In this document: positions 1-11,286 of the stretch, in pieces
How the letters are laid out: every line of letters begins with the position of its first letter
Position numbering within the stretch: the stretch's first letter is position 1
NCBI GenBank assembly: GCA_033977485.1
Contig: CM066995.1
Location: 44,513,736-44,577,735, forward strand
Source of the DNA: Hydrangea macrophylla
Taxonomy: Eukaryota > Streptophyta > Magnoliopsida > Cornales > Hydrangeaceae
Direction: 5' to 3'
DNA: 64,000 nt
Notes under the pieces: generated by a model
Told to the model about the DNA's origin: nothing
The model's input: the letters and a program-made list of their open reading frames with translations, nothing else
Database searches by the model: none
Program-made: the position numbers and the translations under genes

Positions 1-987
1 CCCAACACAACGAACTCCCCCTCTTGTCTCTTTCCCAAATGTGTCAAAGATGGGACCACTATCCAATGACTCTTCCTCACCGCTCTCTTGAAACAACTTT
101 AGAAGCATTTCAATCTTATCCTGCATATAGAGACATTTATTGAACATTCTATCATGTTTGGGGCAAAAGAAAAAAAAATTTACATTTGGAATTGAACTTA
201 CTGCAAATTCTTTGTCATGAGGTGCATAACATCCATCTTTCAGTTTATGGGTATACAACCACAATTCAGCACGATTAGGGTAGCGGCCATGCTCCGCTTT
301 CCACTTTTCTGCACGCCGGGCATAACCATCACGACCCGTATTATGAGTGGTCTTTGTCGGGCAACTTACTTTTATAGCTTTATTCCGCTTTCTTATATCC
401 TTTTGGGATTCTGTAGCCTCGTGATCACAAAATTGCTCCCAGTCCTCACTTCTAGTATTTACTGGGACTAGCTCCTTCCACTTGGTAACATCATCACCTA
501 CCAACTTTGCTCGTAGCTTTACTTTGAACTTCTTCCATGCATTGTTGGCTTTTTTCATAAACATGACACGTTGACTATCTTTCACATCAGGAAATTCACC
601 CTACAAATGTTTATAATAGTAAGATTTTGACTTGGTGAAAATACTAATATAGATAAAATAATTGAATACAAATTGAAGATAATAAAAAAAAATATGTAAC
701 AATACCTTGTACGTTGTCCATAATTGAGTTTTAGATAGTGCTGGAACATCTCTCCATGATTTGTAGCAAATTGGGATATGTGTTCTTGTTAGGTATCCCA
801 ACCTAGATGCGGATTTAGCCGAATCTTCTCCTCCTACCGGAAGTCCATGCTCATTAAATTTTAATCTCTTCGCAGAAGACCCACCTACCACTGAACAACC
901 TGTAGCAACCCTCGATAGCGAGGTTGATACAGGCTCACGTGCCACATCCTCTGATGTCGGATTTGAAGTATCAGCTACTTGAGACAT
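1..987 (-). CDS. CACTA second gene (Transposase_24-like protein), 3' partial
   Basis: Three exons read in one frame on the minus strand: 987-706, 600-202 and 120-1, running out of the window. The introns are 601-705 and 121-201, with GT donors at 705-704 and 201-200 and AG acceptors at 602-601 and 122-121. I chose the ATG at 987 (MSQVADTSNP) because the related gene of CACTA copy 2 starts with a similar Ser/Pro-rich stretch; an in-frame ATG exists at 1050. The protein has the family block THIPICYKSWRDVP followed by a Lys/Arg-rich region and AELWLYTHKLKDG, as in the plant Transposase_24 family. In En/Spm the second product is an accessory DNA-binding protein; that role is inferred. No stop or frameshift is visible. 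Confidence 0.75.
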
Positions 988-1277
988 CACTCCTGTATGT
1001 GTCTTTAGAATAGCCCAATCAACAAAATACATTATAACATATGATTTCATGAAAGATCAAGATTAAACTCATAAAGAAATACATTGTACCTTTAATATGC
1101 AAGATCAAGATCAAGAACAATAATATGCAATTAAGAAATACAAACTTTGGTCTTAGCAAAAAAAGAAAAACAAAAGAAATACAATCTCAAGTAAAGAAAT
1201 ACAAACCAAAACAAGCTAAACATACCTTAGGAGTTTACAAAATACAAAAACAACTTCCAATTGGGCCTTCCTATTTT

Positions 1278-4200
1278 CTAAATAAATTCACTATCCAAAA
1301 GTTCAAACAACTTCTCATTTTCTTCAAGAACGGAATCATACATCGTACGATCAATCTCAAGTGCATCAATTGCTTTGGTCAATCTCTTAGGAGTATGTAA
1401 AACGACTGACCACCCATTAAACTTGACATCCTCGCAATAAAACACTTGACTTGCTTGAGATGCAAGAATGAACGGTTCATCATGGATTGCAACTTTACTC
1501 ATGAGCTTGCTCAAGTTTACCATCACTAATTTCGAGGTAGGGTCAATTTTGCAACCATTCTTTGCGTCCACATCCACCCAATCACAATACAATACCGCAT
1601 GCCTAAAATTGGTGTAAGTTAAATCGAGAATTTGTCTAATAACTCCGTAAAATGTCGTCAGGACCCCTTTGTTATTAATGGCTTTCATGGATACACCACT
1701 ACTCTGAACATTGCGATTCTCTTCATGTGCGAAAGTAGAAAACGTATAACCATTACATTGGAACTTCTTATAGCTTATGACCCTATGGAGCGGGCCATCC
1801 GCATATGGCAAAATGCCCATGTCGTTGGCTCTTAAGGCCTACAAGAAAGTAAACAAATTTTTAAATATTGTATAAAATAAAATTACGATTAAGAAACAAG
1901 TATAAGTAAAGACTTGCCTCAACTCTTAACCAAGGGATGAACTCATCAACTCTATGCATTGATGTAGTCCCTTGTTGAAAATCCGTAGTTGCCTCAAATT
2001 TGCTGCACGTGATAAATATTCATAGTTAGATATATGCAATTGAAATCATTTCATTGATACACGGTTACATGCATACCTTCTCCACTCATGAACACCCTCA
2101 TATTGGGATAAAACCCATCTGCGCGCTTGTTCATACTGCACTTTATTTAGGATCAATTCCTTGCCTTTACCCAAAGCTCGTTGACCAGTAGAGTCATCAA
2201 ACTCATCGTCAAGATAGGCTTCAAGGTTTCTTTTATGAGTTCCTTCACCTTTCTTTGATACGTACTCCATCGCATACAAAGAAGCTTCATGTAATAAATA
2301 TGAATTGGCAATACTCCCTTCAATGTACCTTTTGTTGCGTGACCACTTTTTGTATTTTTTCATTTCCCTTTCAAACAACCACATCGCCCGATATCTAGGG
2401 GGTCCGGCTGCCAATGCTTCATCGGTTAAATGGTGCATGAGATGGATCATTATCACAAAGAATGAGGGTGGAAGGTACATTTCCAAGACACAAAGTGCCT
2501 CTATCAATGCTTGTTTTGCCTTCATCAAATGTTCCCTGAAAATCACTTTCGCACATAACACGTTGAAGAATATACTTATCCGTTGTATAGCTTTAAACAA
2601 AGGCTTGTGATCTGGGAAAGAGTGCATAAGCAATGCTGGAAGCAAGTGTTGCATAATCACGTGATAGTCATGAGATTTGAGATTGACGAATCCCAAGGGG
2701 TCAAGGCTCACGTTATTTTTGAAGTTAGACGAAAACCAAATCGGGACCTTCAATGTTTTCAAGGAGCGATAAAAGGATAGCTTATCTTCTTTTCCTAGAG
2801 CAAAAGGCGCTTGAGGCATTCGTCTTTTAACACTACCTTCAACATCTTGCATCCACAATTTTCTCTTCAGATTCAAAGGATTCTCTAACTCTTCCCGTGC
2901 TTTAATGGTGTCCTTATTCGACGATCCCTTCACAGACAAAATGGTGCCTAAAATAGTCTCTGTGACATTTTTCTCAATATGCATGACGTCAAGGTTATGG
3001 CGAGTATCATGATCCTTCCAATACTCTAAATCAAACAAGATGGATCTTCTCGAGAAACCCTCGGTACCCGTGGGATTCTCTTCGTCACCTTCATTCTGCG
3101 AATCATCATCGAATTCGCTCACGTCTATTATTGCCTTATGCCTTCCCCTTCCCCTTTCCCTTCCTCTTCCTCTTCCTCTTCCTCTTCCCCTTCCCCTTTC
3201 CCTTTCTTTAGCATGTTGTCGATCGACGACTGATACAAGTTGCTCAACCTCTGCACTAGTTAACTTGCGTGGAGCCATAGCTTCTTCTCTTTTACCATTA
3301 AATGTTTGCTTCGATGTGTCGTACCTATAATGATGTTCTCGAGGGAGGAACATGCGAGATCGTAGATAGCAACATTTCTTAGAAGTTGGGAGATATTCAG
3401 AAGGTGTGTGCTTGCCACAAATCGGACATGCATAATGACCTTGGGTTGCACAACCCGCTAACATCCCATAAGCAGGAAAATCATGAATACCCCACATCAA
3501 CATGGCTCTTAATTGAAAATATTCCTCCTTGTCTGCATCCCAAGCTTCCACTCCAGACCATAAGACCTTCAACTCATCGATTAACGGTTGGAGGAAAACA
3601 TCAATACAACTTTTAGGTGACTTTGGCCCAGGGATCAGCACTGTCAACATTGAGAACTCACTCTTCATGCACAACGAAGGGGGAAGGTTGAGAGGTTGAA
3701 TGATGACTGGCCAACAACTGTAACTACGACCATACAAATTGTTAGGGTTGAAACCGTCAGTGGCTATTGCAAGGCGAACATTTCGCGGCTCCTTAGCAAA
3801 TTGCTTCCACATGAGGTTCGCACTTGCCCAATCCGAGGAATCTCGAGGATGTCTAAAAAATTCAGAACAAGACTTTGCCCGAGAATGCCAAGTCATTTTT
3901 TCGGCTATCCATTTTATAGTGTACAACCGCTTTAACCTAGGAATTAAAGGGAAGTGTCTCATTACCTTTTGAGCAACTTTATGAAACTTCGGCAATCCTT
4001 TGGCACCTACTATCTTTTCCCCATTATAGTCTCGAGAACTCAACACGTATCGCGGAGCACCACATTTTAGACATTTATGATTGTGTTCATGCTCTTTCCA
4101 AAATAACATGCAGTTGTTAATACACACATCATAATTGACGTAGTCCATACCAAAATCTCTTATCGTATTCTTCGCTTCAGGATAACTGGTTGTCAAGTTA

Positions 4201-4838
4201 TTCCCTTCAGGAAGTAACTCATTCAGTAATCCAAGAACTGCGCCTGTGGCTCCATCTGACAAACTAAACTGTGTTTTCAAATCATTCAACTTCACAAGAG
4301 CATACATTGTCGTATGACGTGATTCACCAGTAGAAGGGTGCAGGGGTTCCATTGCAAGTCGGTGTAGGCGTTCATACTTCTTACCTTTATGCGTTTGAGG
4401 ATCATCCGGAACCTCAGCAGCTACATGGCCTCTATCGCTTCTTTCGCAATTAGGAGTTGAAAGATCAGCTTCCCTCGTGAACATCTCACAAGCATCATTT
4501 ACAAGTTCATCCAATCTGGGAAAGTTTGATTTGTCAATGGGTTCTATAATATCAATTACTGTCCTAGATTGTGGTCGTTCGTGGACTTGATTTACAAGTG
4601 GTCCTTCCCCATGGAAATGCCATAAGTTGTAGTCTTGAACCATCCCATATTCCATCAAATGAACAAAGATTTCACCCACATGGATATGACCTGTCCCATT
4701 TCGACAACGCCTACACGGACATGAATGTTTATCCCCAGACATATGTTCAAGTACAAACTCTAAAAACTCTAGCACCCCCTTCCTATAAGCATCAGACTCA
4801 AAGTTGTTCTCCTTTATCCACTCCTTGTTGATCGACAT
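1278..4838 (-). CDS. CACTA transposase (TNP2-like), three exons, open
   Basis: Exons 4838-2077, 2002-1918 and 1838-1278 join in frame to a 1135-residue protein without internal stops. N-terminus: Transpos_assoc domain (residues 4-80) with CPCRRCRNG. Next comes the Transposase_21 catalytic region with IATDGFNPN (about 360) and MWGIHDFPAYGMLAGC (about 450-465), then a Cys pair in CPICGKH. A low-complexity Arg-Gly tract follows near 550. FDLEYWKDHDTRHNLDVMH and EKNV lie near 605-625, DUF4218 near 730-850, and DUF4216 in the last exon (HDEPFILASQASQVFY). Full-length transposases of this superfamily have this order and size. The nuclear cut-and-paste function is inferred from the family. The start is the first Met of the domain; no obvious alternative lies upstream. 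Confidence 0.85.
1839..1917 (-). other. GC-AG intron in CACTA transposase
   Basis: The minus strand reads GAG then GCAAGT at 1917-1912 and ends with TTGTAG at 1844-1839. A GT donor that would keep the frame is absent. Joining 1918 to 1838 continues the frame into DUF4216. GCAAGT is the usual consensus for functional GC donors. The neighbouring intron 2003-2076 is an ordinary GT-AG intron of 74 bases. Confidence 0.7.
3140..3212 (-). repeat. Simple repeat encoding an Arg-Gly tract in the transposase
   Basis: A CTTCC/CCCTT-rich tract on the plus strand encodes alternating Arg and Gly in the middle of the transposase, between the catalytic region and the FDLEYW block. It keeps the reading frame, so it acts as a linker-like insert. 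Short-tandem-repeat expansion is the simplest origin. Confidence 0.8.
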
Positions 4839-5502
4839 ACTAAATAAAGTTCAAAAACATGGTTCAATAAGAAACTCTACAAAAGTAAAAATGACTCATA
4901 AATTTTTTATGTTACATCCAAAACAAGGTAGATGTCGGCTTGAAAAGTAAAAATATGCAATTCCATAGAGTACTAAAGGAAAAAAAATTGAAAATGTCTC
5001 CTTTAGATTTTTTCTGTGGAGGTTGTGAACTAGACGCGGTTTTAACGGTTCTTTTGGTCATAGTTATGATGTAGGAGTAAGTGGAAAGGAAAAAAAATTG
5101 AAAATGTCTCCTTTAAAATGGTCTAAAAACCCAGAAAAAGAAAAGGGACAAGGGGAGAGGGAAAGGGCACCTGCAAACAAAGAGAATCCCGACAAGGGAT
5201 ACAATCAATATGCAATCAACATTGTAAATAAAATGGGGTCCACAGGATACAATCAATGTTGCAAGCATCTTTGAGGGGCATTGGTGTCAATATCTTCAAT
5301 CTGAATTTGAATGTTTAATATCTAGACATAGGCCTGGTTGTCTCTCATGAAATCAAATCCTGATTCAATTGCTTTTACAGTTTTACTACTTCATTGATCG
5401 ATTTGTTTTGGGTATCCTTTCAAAGTGTGTTCCTAATGTAATTATGCACCCAATACTTATACGTGCAACGTCCAATGAACGATGCCACCATCAACAATCA
5501 AG

Positions 5503-5559
<57 letters not shown>

Positions 5560-6647
5560 ATAGCTAATAATTTCTCTGATCAGCCATAAATTGTGTCGTG
5601 GAGCAAGTCTGTCTTAAAAAGAAAGAAACGCATTGAAAATCGAGAATTGTTATATATTTTTAATAACATTTCTAAGAAAATCTTTAAATGTATGTTTTTA
5701 CGAACTAGAGACAATGATTTAGGAAGAATAGGTTAAAAAGAAAAAATAATTTTGTAGTAGATGAAATGCTAAGGTATATTAGTGTTCCTAATGTGAATTG
5801 ATCTTAGTCAACAGGTACACTCTTTTGTTATCAAACATGAATCTATGCTTTTTCAAACATGTTTTAAACATTGACAAAAATATATGTTTGGAAATTTTTA
5901 AATACATGTTTTAAACATTGAAAAAAAAAATTCACATATGCAAATCAATAAAAAAAAATAATATAAAAAAAAATCAACTTACCAAACAATAAATTGATTG
6001 CAGGTCTTCAATTTGAGCCAAAAGCAATAAATTTGGAATCATTGGATGGGGGCCATTTTGGACATCAAACCAACTTACCAAACAGAGAACAGAAAAGAGA
6101 ATTGTGTCCTATATGAGCCATGAGAGCTTGTACATGCAAGTGGACCAATTAATCAAAACCATTAGTATTAGAAAAAAGGAAAAGGAAACACACACATACA
6201 CATATGAATATAATATAATATATATATAATGAAGTATGAAGCAATTCAAACTAACATCACATATGTTGCTGGAAAGCAACATCAACAATGAGCTATGAAG
6301 CAAGTGTTGGTCAGAACAATTTACAGAAAAGCTGTTAATGCTATTACGAATTTGGACTTAACGAATTAAGAAAATGTAACATAGGTGCCAAAACATGACT
6401 TGGTATAAACAGTCATTTTGTAGTTTGATCCACAAAGATGCTTTGAATAATCGCCTATTCGTCCTTGAAGTTGAAAAATTTAAGTACCGAGGATGTTTTA
6501 AAGATGGAATTGAGTACTTTGAATTCCAAAATCAAGAAATGGATTATTGAACAATGTCTTATTGAACAAATTTTTGGGCTGTGAAGAGATTTGTTCAGGT
6601 ATATCTCCATAGTGAAAAATGTCTTATTGAACAAATTTTTTTTTTTT
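4839..6647. other. CACTA copy 1, 5' non-coding region
   Basis: AT-rich sequence upstream of the transposase start. It includes a 29-base direct repeat (near 4978 and 5089, GAAAATGTCTCCTTTA), a (GA)n microsatellite (5510-5557) and a second small direct repeat (ATGTCTTATTGAACAAATTT near 6555 and 6618). No conserved ORF is visible. The promoter for the transposase should lie here, but I cannot point to a TATA box with confidence. Confidence 0.5.
5510..5557. repeat. (GA)n microsatellite
   Basis: About 24 uninterrupted GA units. Similar tracts occur at 7203-7234, 7348-7378 and 9012-9056 and, as CT units, at 9196-9220 and 9239-9268. All lie in the 5' regions of the two CACTA elements. Confidence 0.95.
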
Positions 6648-6810
6648 GCTGAGGCATCAAAGGCTTCAATGCTCCAACTTCTAAATTTTTGCCAAGCCAT
6701 AGCCATTGGGCCCCGCCAACCGGAGAAATTGTTTCGCAGTCTTGATATGTACGAGGCTCTAGTAGATCTCATTCCAGATATAGATACATTGTATACTCAT
6801 GAGATTGGTT
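6648..6810 (+). pseudogene. EXO70 exocyst subunit fragment inside CACTA copy 1
   Basis: The plus strand encodes about 54 residues with AEASKASMLQLLNFCQAIAI, then EKLFRSLDMYEALVDLIPDI. Plant EXO70 proteins have this block (nucleation of vesicle-tethering exocyst subunits at the plasma membrane) in the middle of the protein. Only this part of a protein that is normally about 600 residues is present. It has no EXO70 neighbours and lies antisense to the transposase, in the element's 5' region. I infer capture of one host exon by the transposon. The reading frame is open across the fragment, but the flanks are not EXO70. Confidence 0.75.
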
Positions 6811-7501
6811 CTTATGTTAAAACTGAGTCATCTTGTAAACTCAAAACAATATCACAACCTAGATAGTGTCATCTTGTAAACTCAAAACAAAAACAGATTT
6901 AACAAAAACAAAATAAAAAAGCAATTCAGTAAACCCATTACAACAGATTTAAACAGTCATATCATCAAACACTTGGTATCCAACAGAAAAACTATAAAAA
7001 TTGGGAGGCAAGTGGGCTACCCCCAAAATAAATATCAAAACATGACTTCGGCCATCACAAACATGAACGAAAATGCATAAACATGAACAAAAATGCCATA
7101 AATTTCAGAAAAACAAAAGATCAGTGAGTTGTTTACCAGAAAAAAAAAAGAAAAAAAGAAAAAGAAAACAAGACAAGAGAAGAGAGTTGATACCTTAGAG
7201 CTTGAGAGAGAGAGAGAGGAGAGAGAGAGCTGCCGTCGGTAGTGGTGGCTTCGGCGGCGCAAGTCGTCGGCGGTGGTGGGGTGAGTTAGTCGACGGCGGT
7301 AGTGGTGAGGGTTAGATTTGGGATTTTTTTCTCCCCTATAGGGTTCTCAGGAGAGAGAGAGAGAGAGAGAGAGAGAGGGAACATTTGGGGTTGTTTTGAT
7401 TTGAGGGTAACATTTGGGTTGTTTTGATTTTTTTTTTTTTTTTTCAGTAAAAGTTTTTGTTCAGTCAACGCACATTTGGGGGGAAAATTTTGGGGTTTGT
7501 T
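6811..7501. other. CACTA copy 1, distal 5' region
   Basis: AT-rich, then a GA microsatellite block and a short GC-rich stretch (7230-7310) of CGG/GGT repeats, followed by (GA)n and poly-T. No supported gene. The GC-rich block next to GA repeats resembles the 5' leader of CACTA copy 2 (9060-9180, opposite strand), which fits a shared 5' untranslated region. Confidence 0.4.
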
Positions 7502-7668
7502 TGGCACGCTAACTTTTTCAGATTGGCACTGCTTGAAACAGTTCCAGATTTGGCACTGTTTTAAACAGCGCCAAATTGGCCTAAAAGCGTGCCAAATTTT
7601 GGCACTGTTTTAAACAGTGCCAGATAAAATTCGCGAAAGGGTGCCAAATTGACCATTTTGGTGTAGTG
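7502..7668 (-). repeat. CACTA copy 1 subterminal repeats and terminal inverted repeat
   Basis: Palindrome-like units with core TTGGCACTGTTTTAAACAG occur at 7550-7572 and 7598-7622, with variants at 7502-7510, 7523-7545 and 7589-7596. The terminus ends GGTGTAGTG at 7668. Subterminal arrays of short direct and inverted motifs are a hallmark of CACTA elements, where the accessory protein binds. Confidence 0.8.
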
Positions 7669-8048
7669 TGTGAAATATCCACTGAATATTCAAGTCTTGG
7701 GGTATATACAAGCTGTAGGCCAAGCTTATGTTTGTTTAAGCTTGATCGACTTGTTTATTAAATGATCTGAGTGCTTGAGATTGGCTTGTTTACTAAATGA
7801 GCTTAAAATTCGAGCCCTTTATGATCAAGCCTATCTTCGAGCTTTTTCACGAGTCTACTAGCAAACCTGAAATTCAAGCACTTTAAACAAGTTTGGCTTG
7901 TTTATGCTTGAGCTTTGCTTATGTATCTTCAAAAACTACACAGGTGTAAATACACAAGTTAGTACAAGTACAAGCCATTTATTAAGTGTATTTACGTGCC
8001 TACTAATGACCTTTATTCAAACGTTCACGAGCTTGTATGTGTTAAGCT
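7669..8048. other. Spacer with AAGCTTG/GAGCTT-rich repeat remnant
   Basis: Between the two DNA transposons. Repeated words such as AAGCTTG, CTTGTTTA and TTCGAGC suggest an old dispersed repeat, but I cannot name a family. No gene is seen. Confidence 0.35.
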
Positions 8049-8475
8049 TGCTACAACAAAAAAGGGTTTTTGGCAAGACAAAATTTCCTTGCTAAAAGCC
8101 AAGCCACAATTTCGTGGCAAAATCCTTTAGCATTAAGGAAAGTACGTATTTCATTGCTTGATTCATTGCTAAAGCCTCCAACCCATTGCTTCTAGCAATG
8201 AAAATAAATTTTCTTGATAATTCTTATCTTTTGGCGAGCAAATTTTTTCCTTGCTAGTGTTCAATATTTTTGTCGCTAAATGACTTAATTTCCTTGCCAA
8301 GTACCTATTTTTGTGTCTTGATATGGACAATTGGCAAATAAAAAATTTCATCACTAAATACGTAACTCAAAGGCAAGGAAAGATTTTCCTTGCTAAAAGT
8401 AGTTTTTAGTCAGGAAATCTTGTTTTCCTTGCCAAACACTACACCATTTAGCCAATTTTATAACATAGAGGTTTT

Positions 8476-8632
8476 TGGTTTCCTAACAGTAATTTACCGT
8501 TACAAATTGGTAACGGTAAATTTCGGTTAGTAATTTATAAATTCTGTTAGTAATTTTCACAGATAGCTATTTTAGAATTTTCTAACAATAACAAAATAAA
8601 TACTAACGGTAAATTACCATTACAAGTTTTAC
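8476..8632 (+). repeat. CACTA copy 2, left subterminal repeats
   Basis: Repeats of TAACGGTAAATTACCGTTA type in both orientations: TTTACCGTTAC, GGTAACGGTAAATT, GTTAGTAATTT, ACTAACGGTAAATTACC. They match the motif of the right-end array, but with fewer copies. Confidence 0.85.
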
Positions 8633-8678
8633 CTAAATTAATTATTTAAAAGAAAATATTAAAGAAAGAAAAAAGATA

Positions 8679-8934
8679 CTCCCTCCGTCCCATAATAAGT
8701 GTCCACTTTCCTAAATTGGCATATAGCTTTTACTTACTTTCCAAAACTACCCTTATAATAAAAACAAAGAAGCAATTATTTGTGGTCCCAAAATAAGCAA
8801 AAAGTCAAACACCCATCACATCTAAGGGTAAAATTGGAAAGTGACTCTTTAATGAATCAAATAAATTAATGCAATACAACTTTCTTTAATATTGTGCAAA
8901 AAGAAAGTGGACATTTATTATGGGACGGAGGGAG
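8679..8934. mobile_element. Stowaway MITE (Tc1/mariner type)
   Basis: 256 bp bounded by CTCCCTCCGTCCCATAATAA and its inverted copy ending TTATGGGACGGAGGGAG. The inverted repeats match at all but one of about 32 positions. The dinucleotide TA flanks both sides (8677-8678 and 8935-8936), the Stowaway target. Inserted inside CACTA copy 2, so it is younger than that element. Confidence 0.95.
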
Positions 8935-9010
8935 TAAATGAAAAACCTAAGGGGTCTTGGGCGGCAAAACAAAAGGGCTGTGAGGGTGTCTTAGGCGGCC
9001 AAACTAAAGG

Positions 9011-9060
<50 letters not shown>

Positions 9061-9197
9061 GAAAAGGGGATCTGTGAGAACCTCCCGCCGCCGTCGCTCC
9101 ACCGAGGACCTCCTGCCGCCGTCGCTCCACCGAGGCCCTCCCGCCGCCGTCGCTCAGCCATCCTTTTTCGCCGCCACCACTCCACTGTGGTTAGTCA

Positions 9198-9230
<33 letters not shown>

Positions 9231-9235
9231 AACAC

Positions 9236-9270
<35 letters not shown>

Positions 9271-11286
9271 CACACACATAGACACACACTAGATCTGAAT
9301 ACGTATATGTTACGTATTCACATATGTATCTCCGTTGAGTGGTGTTTTTGAAGAGCTAGAGCTTCTTCAGAGACAGAGGAGCTCGAATGTTCTCACGGTG
9401 AGTGACCATCTCTGTTCTACATAAAACGCCCCTAATTTCACCTTCTGATAGTGAATTTTTAGATCTAATCTTCGACTTTTTTTTTTCTTTCTATTGATTG
9501 TGTTAGTTAGGGACTGAGACTTCATTGAAAGAACGAAATTTGCTGTTGTCAGTCTCTGTAACGCACCACATTTCTCATGAATTTTGGGGTAAAATTCGCC
9601 AACTCTCTCGCTCTATCGTAAGCATTTCTCGTTCAGATGATAACTCACGACTCGATTCACGACACGAGCACAGCTTAATAGTATCGTTGTGGTTCCAAAC
9701 CTTCGTATAGAGCTTTGTCAGTGTTGTTGCTTTGAGAAAATGAGTTGATTCGGAAAAAAAGAGAATTAGGGTGTAGTTAATAATTGTATTGATTTTTGTT
9801 ACAAGTTTAGCAAGTGAGAGTAATGTTTTGGTTGCTAAATCTGAAATCACATTGCACATAGACTTGGACAGGATAGTTTTGCTTCTGCTGTAAAAGTGAG
9901 TAGTATCTGTGGTGAAATGTTCATCTTCTTTTGCTTAACATAAATGTATGTGTTGCGATTGTGTGTGTGTGTGTTGCGATTGTGTGTGTGTGTGTTTTGC
10001 AGATTGTAACTTTTCTTTCTTCTTTCTGTTTAGTATTATTGCAACTTTTCTTTCTGGCATTGTTTCTACAAAGTTTCCAAAGCTAAGGTGAATGATTATT
10101 CAGAGAAGATTGAAGCAACTGCTGCCAAAATAGCTCTCACCTCTGTGCGTATTCATCTGTCTTCATTTCATTCAACTATAAATGCTATACAGATATTCGG
10201 GTCTATGAAGTTTAATTAATAGGTTCCAACACATTCTATCCCCCTCTCTCTAAAATTTTGAACTTCTCTTTGAATTTGTGGCTACGGGGTGATGGGTTTG
10301 ATGTGTGATTCTAAGGGTAGAATTGACATTTTGTCATAATTAGTTTGGCACATGTGTAATCTAACCCCACTCTCACAATCCTTTTTTCGCGTGATTACTC
10401 TTCCCAATTGTTTAGCAGATTATTAAACAGAATATAATTAGAGAGAGAGAGATGTTTAAAAGTTCTTATCTTCATTATTAGTTATACTCGGATTCTTAGA
10501 ACATTTGTATTCAAATGAGGAATCAACTATCTATCCCAAGATATTTTTAAATGGAATATCATGACAGAGAGGGGGTCTTTGCTCGTTATTTATTGCTCGT
10601 TATTTTTGATATTGCAAACCTCAAGTGCATATTTTGACATTAATGATTAATTTATTTATATGGCTTTGAAATTTATTTTATTTACATGTCATATTTGGAC
10701 CTTACTTTCGGGCCTGAATGTTTGTGTTTTTTTTCAGGTGGACCTGAATCATCATCTACTTCAGGTACATTTCCTTACATTTGTCTGAACTTAATACTCC
10801 TTTCAAGATTCCCAAATAAGCCCTTATTAGCTTCAGAAATAGTTCATGTGGTTGCCACTTCTTGATACTAACCTAGCTAGGCAACTTTAGAGGAACATGC
10901 ACTCAAAAGGTAGATTAACCCTGCTGAATATTTAGAATTCTTTCGTCATGTCCACATCTGTTACCCACTAGATGACTAAAATAATTAACATAAAGTAGCA
11001 TAAAGAATATTTAGAATATTTAGAATAATTAACATAAAGAATATTTAGAATTCTTTCGTCATATCCATATGGAATATTATTCTTTCAACAATGCTAGGGG
11101 CCCAAATAATTAAATCTCACTAAGACTTACTTTTTTCCATTTTTTTCCCAATGACTAAAATAGTAATATAAAGTAGCATGTAGTAAAATTGGATACACTT
11201 TGATTTCAAATGACTAAAATAGTAACATAAAGTAGCATGTAGTAAAGATTTGTTTCGTTTGTCCTCATTCAAATATGTGCTAGATT
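8935..11286. other. CACTA copy 2, 5' region
   Basis: Contains (GA)n at 9012-9056, a 28-base GC-rich tandem repeat (CCGCCGTCGCTCCACCGAGG, 9081-9157), CT/CA microsatellites and then AT-rich DNA. A partly tandem block (10970-11250) repeats AAAATAGTAACATAAAGTAGC. An exon-like stretch at 10073-10145 reads KAKVNDYSEKIEATAAKIA; I cannot assign it. A short stretch at 10739-10764 (GGPESSSTSG) has AG before and GT after it. The first half of the transposase should be here and is not. Confidence 0.5.

Larger units (their letters stand above)
1..7668 (-). mobile_element. CACTA (En/Spm) DNA transposon, copy 1, 3' end outside window
   Basis: The element lies on the minus strand. Its 5' terminus is at 7668, where the complementary strand starts CACTACACCAAAATGG, the same first 10 bases as CACTA copy 2. 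Inside it are a CACTA transposase (1278-4838) and the second CACTA gene (1-987), transcribed leftward. Subterminal repeats lie at 7502-7622. The other end is beyond position 1, so the TSD cannot be tested; the 3 bases outside the visible end are TGT. The long 5' non-coding part (4839-7668) holds GA microsatellites and an EXO70 fragment. The family assignment rests on the termini and on both gene types. Confidence 0.88.

Noticed and set aside
3040..3330. Plus-strand ORF rich in Leu and Pro
   Set aside because: Antisense shadow of the Arg-Gly tract in the CACTA transposase.
8892..9292. ORFs with Arg-Glu, Ser-Leu or Thr-His runs
   Set aside because: They are translations of GA, CT and CA microsatellites; no conserved sequence.
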